Positions 38,701-41,914 of a stretch of 41,914 nucleotides of DNA are shown here, piece by piece. Source of the DNA: Nocardioidaceae bacterium (GTDB taxonomy: Bacteria > Actinomycetota > Actinomycetes > Propionibacteriales > Nocardioidaceae). The notes beneath the pieces were generated by a model. The model was not told the origin of the DNA. It was given only the letters and a program-made list of their open reading frames with translations, and ran no database searches. Both the position numbers and the translations under genes were made by a program. Positions within the stretch are counted from its first letter, which is position 1, and each line of letters starts with the position of its first letter. Location of the stretch: positions 1-41,914 of the forward strand of contig JACCWP010000085.1 of assembly GCA_013697585.1 (NCBI GenBank). Reading direction: 5' to 3'.

Positions 38701-39257
38701 AAGATGTCGCGGAAGTCGGCGGCCGCCTGCCGGGCAGCGACGTAGTCGCCGATCCGGAGCCTGGTCTGGATCTCCCCGGACGCGCACCCCGTCGTGGCGA
38801 TCAGCCCCTGGGCGTACTCGGCCAACAGCTCGCGGTCGGCCCGCGGCTTGTAGAAGAAGCCCTCGAGGCTCGAGCGCGAAGACAGCCGGAACAGGTTGTG
38901 CATGCCCTGGGTGCTCTCGGCCAGGAGCGTCATGTGTGTGAATGCGCCGCCGCCGGACACGTCGTCGCCGCCGGCTGCGTTCCAGCGCACCCGGCCCCGC
39001 TCGAAGCGGCAGGTGCCCGGCGTGAGGTAGGCCTCCATGCCAATGATGGGCTTGATCCCGGCGGCCCGGGCCTTGGCGTAGAAGTCGTAGGCGCCGAACA
39101 CGTTGCCGTGGTCGGTCATCGCCAGGGCGGGCATCTGCAGCTCGGCAGCGCGGGCGAAGAGCTCGGGCAACCGGGCGGCCCCGTCGAGCATGGAGTACTC
39201 GGTGTGGACGTGCAGGTGCACGAACCCAGAGCTCTTTCTTCCTGGGTTGCTCGACAT
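35715..39257 (-). CDS. dnaE: DNA polymerase III alpha subunit
   Basis: Main replicative polymerase. The 1180-residue product starts with the PHP domain (FVHLHVHTEYSMLDGAARLP, with His14 and His16, and AMTDHGNVFGAYDFY), followed by the polymerase palm with MPDFDIDFDERRRGEVIRYV, whose aspartates are the catalytic ones; GRGSGAGSMAAYAMRI, the finger/thumb region, a helix-hairpin-helix (GLTAIRNVGAGVVAGI), and a C-terminal OB domain (QVTVGGLVTAVQRKVTKKGDSWA). It is DnaE1-type in layout and of normal length. ATG at 39257 has GAGGAGG about 11 nt upstream. Leader of about 98 nt with a 9-bp stem-loop. Large opposite-strand frames are shadows. Confidence 0.96.
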   Translation of the reverse strand: MSSNPGRKSSGFVHLHVHTEYSMLDGAARLPELFARAAELQMPALAMTDHGNVFGAYDFYAKARAAGIKPIIGMEAYLTPGTCRFERGRVRWNAAGGDDVSGGGAFTHMTLLAESTQGMHNLFRLSSRSSLEGFFYKPRADRELLAEYAQGLIATTGCASGEIQTRLRIGDYVAARQAAADFRDIFGAGNFYLELMDHGLTIESRVQDDLLKLGRDLGLPMLATNDSHYTHAHDADAHEALLCVQSGKTLADPNRFKFDARDFYLKSPAEMRSLWEDKYDLREACDNTLLVAERCEVEFCESANYMPRFGVPAGETEQSWFVQEVERGLAARYPDGVTEAVRQRADYEVGVIAQMGFAGYFLVVADFIGWAKANGIRVGPGRGSGAGSMAAYAMRITDLDPLRHGLIFERFLNPDRVSMPDFDIDFDERRRGEVIRYVTDKYGDDRVAQIVTYGTIKAKQAVKDAGRVLGYPFAMGERITKAMPAAVMGKDVPLSRIWDQAHPRYGEGSEFRALVAADPDVAKVVDTAKGLEGLKRQWGVHAAGVIMSSEPLLDVIPIMRREQDGAVITQFDYPTCEQLGLVKMDFLGLRNLTVLDDALTNIAANRGETVVLEDLELTDEATFALLSRGETLGVFQLDGAPMRALLRSMRPDSFADISAVGALYRPGPMGADSHNRYANRKNGREPITAIHPELAEPLAEILDETHGLLVYQEQVIAIAQHLAGYSVGQADLLRKAMGKKKREVLDAELARFSAGMRAHGFSDHAVTTLWNVLVPFSDYAFNKAHSAAYGLVSYWTAYLKANFPAEYMAALLTSVRDDKDKSAVYLGECRRMGFQVLPPDVNESAGTFTPVGTDIRFGLTAIRNVGAGVVAGIVEAREAEGRFTDFADFLDKVPAPVCNKRVIESLAKAGAYDSLGYRRRALIAVHEDAVDAVIDIKRNEAIGQDSLFGGPGDDAFGTISISVPDIEEWDKQTLLGYEREMLGLYVSDHPLFGLEEALRALSDTTIGDLIADDELDENSQVTVGGLVTAVQRKVTKKGDSWAVATVEDLEGAVSVMVFPSTYQQCAPLLVEDTVVVVKARVRRRDDAPELHAVDVRAPDLSRRVDGPIVITLPAVRCTAPTVEQLKDVLATHPGGTEVQLRLQGRASTTLMRLDQRLRVTPTSALMADLKALLGPRCLTP

Positions 39258-39299
39258 GGGCTGGGCTGCCTCCTCAGATTCCTCTGGGTGCTCCCGGCG

Positions 39300-39334
39300 C
39301 CCGCCAGCTTGCGGGGGTACCGGTCGCTGGCGGG
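39300..39334 (-). promoter_or_regulatory. Stem-loop in the dnaE 5' leader
   Basis: Perfect 9-bp stem CCCGCCAGC/GCTGGCGGG around a 17-nt loop, between the predicted -10 (39362-39367) and the dnaE ribosome-binding site. Could be a regulatory or stabilising leader structure. Confidence 0.55.
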
Positions 39335-39361
39335 GGGAAGGCGTCCCGACCTGGGTGGCCG

Positions 39362-39367
39362 AGCCTA
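39362..39367 (-). promoter_or_regulatory. Probable -10 element of dnaE
   Basis: TAGGCT on the minus strand, predicting a leader of about 98 nt. Confidence 0.4.
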
Positions 39368-39404
39368 CGCGAGGCGAGACTCCATCCCGGGACCGACACT
39401 CAGC

Positions 39405-39430
39405 AGGTTGCGCCAGCAGGAGCGCAACCT
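39405..39430 (-). terminator. Hairpin after the GNAT gene
   Basis: Perfect 9-bp stem (AGGTTGCGC / GCGCAACCT) with an 8-nt loop, starting 2 nt past the GNAT stop. It separates the dksA-lspA-RluA-GNAT transcript from the dnaE promoter. No U-run. Confidence 0.65.
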
Positions 39431-39432
39431 CC

Positions 39433-39903
39433 TCAGACCGTCGTCATCCCTCGCCAGCGATAGCGCCGGTCGGGCTCCCGCTCGTCGTTGTCGGCGCCGT
39501 CAGTGCGATCCACCAGCTCGAACCCGTGGCGCTCGTACCAGGCGATCGCGGGACGGTTGACCTCGAACACCCACAAGCCGAAGCCGGCGGGGCGCAGCGC
39601 CTTGGCGAGCGTGAGGAGCGCGCTGCCGATGCCCCGGCGCTGGTACCCGGGCGCGACGTACAGCTGGTCGACGAAGGCGTCGTCGATCACCACCAGGCCG
39701 ACGAGGCTGCCGTCAGCCTCCGCGACCCACACCTCCCGGGTGGGGACGACCTCGGTGGCGAACCACCGCGGCCAGTCGCTCTCGGGGTGCACCGACGGCG
39801 GCATGGTCCCGCGCCGCACCGCTTCGGCTCGGGCGCCGCGGAGCACCACCAGCGCCGCATCAACCTCGCCGGCGCCGAGAGGGCGCAGCAGCAGGTCGTT
39901 CAC
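39433..39903 (-). CDS. GNAT-family N-acetyltransferase
   Basis: A 156-residue acetyltransferase with the GNAT fold: [46 protein letters not shown], the acetyl-CoA pyrophosphate-binding motif [17 protein letters not shown], and the C-terminal [20 protein letters not shown]. Substrate is unknown. GTG at 39903 overlaps the stop of the RluA-family gene by 4 nt; a longer frame to 40227 lies over that gene and is not coding. Confidence 0.9.
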   Translation of the reverse strand: MNDLLLRPLGAGEVDAALVVLRGARAEAVRRGTMPPSVHPESDWPRWFATEVVPTREVWVAEADGSLVGLVVIDDAFVDQLYVAPGYQRRGIGSALLTLAKALRPAGFGLWVFEVNRPAIAWYERHGFELVDRTDGADNDEREPDRRYRWRGMTTV

Positions 39904-40826
39904 GGCGCGCGGGTCCGCTCCAACGCGCTGTCGAGGTCGTCGGGGTAGGCAGACGTGTACGTCACCGGCTGGCCGCTCGCGGGGTGCGCGAAGCCCAGGG
40001 TGACGGCGTGCAGCCACTGCCGGGTCAGTCCGAGCCGGCGCGCGAGCACCGGGTCGGCGCCGTAGGTGAGGTCCCCGACGCAGGGATGGCGCAGCGCGCT
40101 CAGGTGCACCCGGATCTGGTGAGTCCGCCCCGTCTCGAGGGCAAGCTCCAGCAGGCTCACCCACCGGTGCGCCTCCAGCGTCGCGTAGTGGGTGATGCTG
40201 TCCTTGCCACCGGCGACCACCGCCCACCGGTGGTCGTGTCGCGGGTGGCGGGCGATCGGGGCATCGATCGTGCCGCGCAGCGGGTCGGGGTGACCCTGGA
40301 CGAGCGCGTGGTAGGTCTTCGCGACGGTGCGCTCCCTGAAAGCCCCCTTGAGCGTGGTGTACGCCCGCTCCGACTTCGCGACCACCAGGAGCCCGCTGGT
40401 GCCGACGTCGAGGCGATGCACGACCCCTTGGCGTTCGGCAGCACCCGAGGTGGCGACGGTGAAGCCAGCCGCAGCGAGGTGGCCGAGCACAGTCGGGCCA
40501 GACCAGCCGGGGCTCGGATGTACGGCCACCCCAACGGGCTTGTCCACGACCACGAGGTCGTCGTCGTCGTGGACGACCCGCAACCCCGCGACATGACCGG
40601 GGACGACGGTCGGTGCGGTCGGCACCTGCGGCAGGACGACCTCGAGCCAGGAACCTGCATGCACCCGCTCGGACCGCAGCGGGGCGGTGCCGTCAAGGGT
40701 GACGTGGCCGTCGTCGACGAGCGCCGCGGCCCGGGTGCGGGACAGACCGAGCAGCCGGGCCAGGGCGCTGTCGAGTCGGTCGCCGTCGAGACCTTCGGGG
40801 ACCGGCAGGGTGCGCAGGTCGCTCAC
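39900..40826 (-). CDS. RluA-family rRNA pseudouridine synthase
   Basis: Makes pseudouridine in 23S rRNA (RluD-type). The 308-residue product starts with an S4 RNA-binding domain ([32 protein letters not shown]), then [21 protein letters not shown], the catalytic Asp in [41 protein letters not shown], and [30 protein letters not shown]. All main RluA motifs are intact. GTG at 40826 overlaps the lspA stop by 4 nt. In actinobacteria this gene commonly follows lspA. Confidence 0.94.
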   Translation of the reverse strand: MSDLRTLPVPEGLDGDRLDSALARLLGLSRTRAAALVDDGHVTLDGTAPLRSERVHAGSWLEVVLPQVPTAPTVVPGHVAGLRVVHDDDDLVVVDKPVGVAVHPSPGWSGPTVLGHLAAAGFTVATSGAAERQGVVHRLDVGTSGLLVVAKSERAYTTLKGAFRERTVAKTYHALVQGHPDPLRGTIDAPIARHPRHDHRWAVVAGGKDSITHYATLEAHRWVSLLELALETGRTHQIRVHLSALRHPCVGDLTYGADPVLARRLGLTRQWLHAVTLGFAHPASGQPVTYTSAYPDDLDSALERTRAP

Positions 40827-41362
40827 GCCACCGGATCCCCGTCGAGCCCAACGCCACGCAGCGAGAGCAGCGCAATGAGGCAAGCCGCCGCGACGATGCA
40901 CGAGTCAGCGAGGTTGAAGACGGGCCAGTGCGGCAGCTGCAGGAAGTCGACGACATGTCCACGCAGAGGCCCGGGTTGGCGCAGCAGCCGGTCGGTGAGG
41001 TTGCCGAGCGCACCGCCGAGCAGCAGTCCCAGTGCCCACGCCCACCCGGTGCTCCGAACCCGTGGGCTGATCCGCAAGACGACGGCGACGACGACGCCGG
41101 CGACCAGCGTCAGCAGCACGGTCAGCTCGGTACCGAGGCTGAAGGCAGCACCCGGGTTGCGGGTCAAGGTCAGGGACAGCACCCCGGGGACGACCTGCAC
41201 GGGTTCGCGCCCGGACAGCAGATCGACGGCGACCACCTTGCTGGCGGCATCGGCCGTCCAGGCCAGGCTGGCGATGACCAGCAGGAGCACCGTGCGGCGG
41301 GCGGCCGCGTTGTCGGCGGGGACGGCGATACGGCCCGTGTCGTCGGTGTGGTCGGGGGTCAG
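40823..41362 (-). CDS. lspA: Lipoprotein signal peptidase
   Basis: Cleaves the signal peptide in front of the lipidated Cys. The product has the LspA marks [21 protein letters not shown] (first catalytic Asp) and [19 protein letters not shown] (second catalytic Asp), with four membrane helices. The start is uncertain. A CTG at 41362 overlaps the upstream stop as CTGA, with AGGAG 5 nt before it, giving 179 residues. An ATG at 41386 (187 residues) has no Shine-Dalgarno and would overlap 28 nt. I prefer CTG because nearly every other coupled gene here starts with an NTGA overlap and because the ribosome-binding site is well placed. Its substrates may include the lipoproteins in this window. Confidence 0.88.
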   Translation of the reverse strand: MTPDHTDDTGRIAVPADNAAARRTVLLLVIASLAWTADAASKVVAVDLLSGREPVQVVPGVLSLTLTRNPGAAFSLGTELTVLLTLVAGVVVAVVLRISPRVRSTGWAWALGLLLGGALGNLTDRLLRQPGPLRGHVVDFLQLPHWPVFNLADSCIVAAACLIALLSLRGVGLDGDPVA

Positions 41363-41914
41363 CGGCGCTCCTGGCGTTGCTTGCATGTCACGCACAGTGT
41401 GGCACGTGGGAACGCCAGCAAGCGTCCCTTGCCGATGGGGTTGCCGCACGACTCGCACACCCCGTACGTGCCGTCGGCAAGCCGCGCCGAGGCTCGGTCG
41501 ACCTGGAACAGCATGTCGCGAGTGTTGTTGGCCAGCGACATCTCGGCGTCCCGCTCGAGAGCGCTGGACCCGATGTCTGCCTGGTCGTTGCCGGCTCCGT
41601 CTCCACCGTCACGCAACAACGCGGCGATGCCGTCCTCAGCCGTGCGGATCTCTGCCAGCAGCCGGGCGCGCTCGTCGTCGAGCTCGGCCCGCACGTGGGC
41701 GAGCTCAGCCCCCGTCCACGGCTTCTCGCCCGGCAGCACCGGCAGGTCGACGGTGCGACGAGAGGAGGTTGACCGGGCGGATGCCTGCCCGCCCGGCCGC
41801 GTGGCTGCGCCGGATCTCCTGGCGGTGCCGGTCTTCTTCGCGGTGCCGGGCTTCTTCGCGGTGCCGGGCTTCTTCGCGGTGCCGGGCTTCTTCGCGGTGC
41901 CGGGCTTCTTCGCG
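41359..41914 (-). CDS. DksA/TraR C4 zinc-finger protein with Lys-rich N-terminus (cut by window edge)
   Basis: The C-terminal 125 residues are a TraR/DksA-type protein: a coiled-coil-like region (AHVRAELDDERARLLAEIRTAE), ADIGSSALERDAEMSLANNT, RLADGTYGVCESCGNPIGKG and a closing [12 protein letters not shown], giving a C4 zinc finger. Such proteins can bind RNA polymerase; here the function is inferred. Upstream the frame stays open to the edge and codes for Ala-Lys-Lys-Pro-Gly-Thr repeats (18-bp units) and a Ser/Arg-rich linker, like histone H1-type tails. The true start is outside the window. An internal ATG-like start (CTG/GTG near 41739) is possible but would remove the tail. Confidence 0.88.
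   Translation of the reverse strand, partial: AKKPGTAKKPGTAKKPGTAKKPGTAKKTGTARRSGAATRPGGQASARSTSSRRTVDLPVLPGEKPWTGAELAHVRAELDDERARLLAEIRTAEDGIAALLRDGGDGAGNDQADIGSSALERDAEMSLANNTRDMLFQVDRASARLADGTYGVCESCGNPIGKGRLLAFPRATLCVTCKQRQERR
41829..41914. repeat. 18-bp tandem repeats coding the Lys-rich tail
   Basis: At least four near-identical 18-bp units, beginning around 41829 and running past the window end, each coding Ala-Lys-Lys-(Pro/Thr)-Gly-Thr on the minus strand. Confidence 0.92.

Noticed and set aside
41829-41914. Repeats at the right edge as a CRISPR array
   Set aside because: 18-bp units are contiguous, with no spacers, and code for a Lys-rich tail in frame.

Overview
The window is high-GC DNA coding densely, mostly on the minus strand, from an actinobacterium (Actinomycetota). 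Four things point there: the run polA - liv transporter - (pdtaR site) - pyk - gltDB - lgt - trp - his - dnaE - rluA-type gene - lspA - dksA-like, which I recall as conserved in Streptomyces and relatives; a PriA-type HisA; a HGxxPAAW protein and a Trp-operon-associated membrane protein; and frequent GTG starts with leaderless promoters. I cannot name a genus; Propionibacteriales/Nocardioidaceae-like is only a guess.

Layout. 1-1067 (-): 5' part of polA. 1140-1620 (+): a broken DUF554 membrane-protein gene. 1676-4025 (+): a three-gene polar amino-acid ABC importer. 4100-8990 (-): the branched-chain amino-acid importer livKHMGF, with a hairpin between livK and livH. 9054-9752: a degenerate stretch with a frameshifted ANTAR (PdtaR-like) remnant, three 13-bp repeats, a tRNA-Leu(CAA), and a remnant resembling actinobacterial LAGLIDADG/HTH proteins. 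9769-17325 (-): pyruvate kinase and glutamate synthase (gltB, gltD). 17506-22450 (-): lgt, a SCO1-type lipoprotein, trpA, trpB, trpC and a HGxxPAAW protein. 22615-32604 (-): Trp-associated membrane protein, hisI, a two-gene ABC exporter, hisF, hisA, hisH, hisB, hisC, hisD. 32646-33311 (+): a Lon-substrate-binding-domain protein. 33338-41914 (-): a DUF3352 protein, a membrane protein, dnaE, a GNAT, an RluA-family pseudouridine synthase, lspA and a DksA/TraR zinc-finger protein cut by the window edge.

How it works together. Most of the window is core metabolism: nitrogen assimilation (gltBD, amino-acid importers), histidine and tryptophan synthesis (linked by HisA/PriA, which probably also does the TrpF step), glycolysis (pyk) and replication/repair (dnaE, polA). 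Both early lipoprotein-maturation enzymes (Lgt, LspA) and three likely substrates (two solute-binding proteins and the SCO1 protein) are here. Genes are tightly coupled: about fifteen junctions are 4-nt NTGA stop/start overlaps, and at least six genes appear to have leaderless promoters (TANNNT 6-8 nt before the start codon).

I see no phage, transposon, CRISPR array or obvious new defence system. The most unusual points are the decayed regulator/tRNA/endonuclease-like region, the internally deleted DUF554 gene, an asymmetric ABC exporter inserted in the his-trp run where trpE is missing, mutually exclusive hairpins before trpC, two REP-like palindromic spacers, and tandem repeats that build disordered tails on Lgt, HisB and the DksA-like protein.
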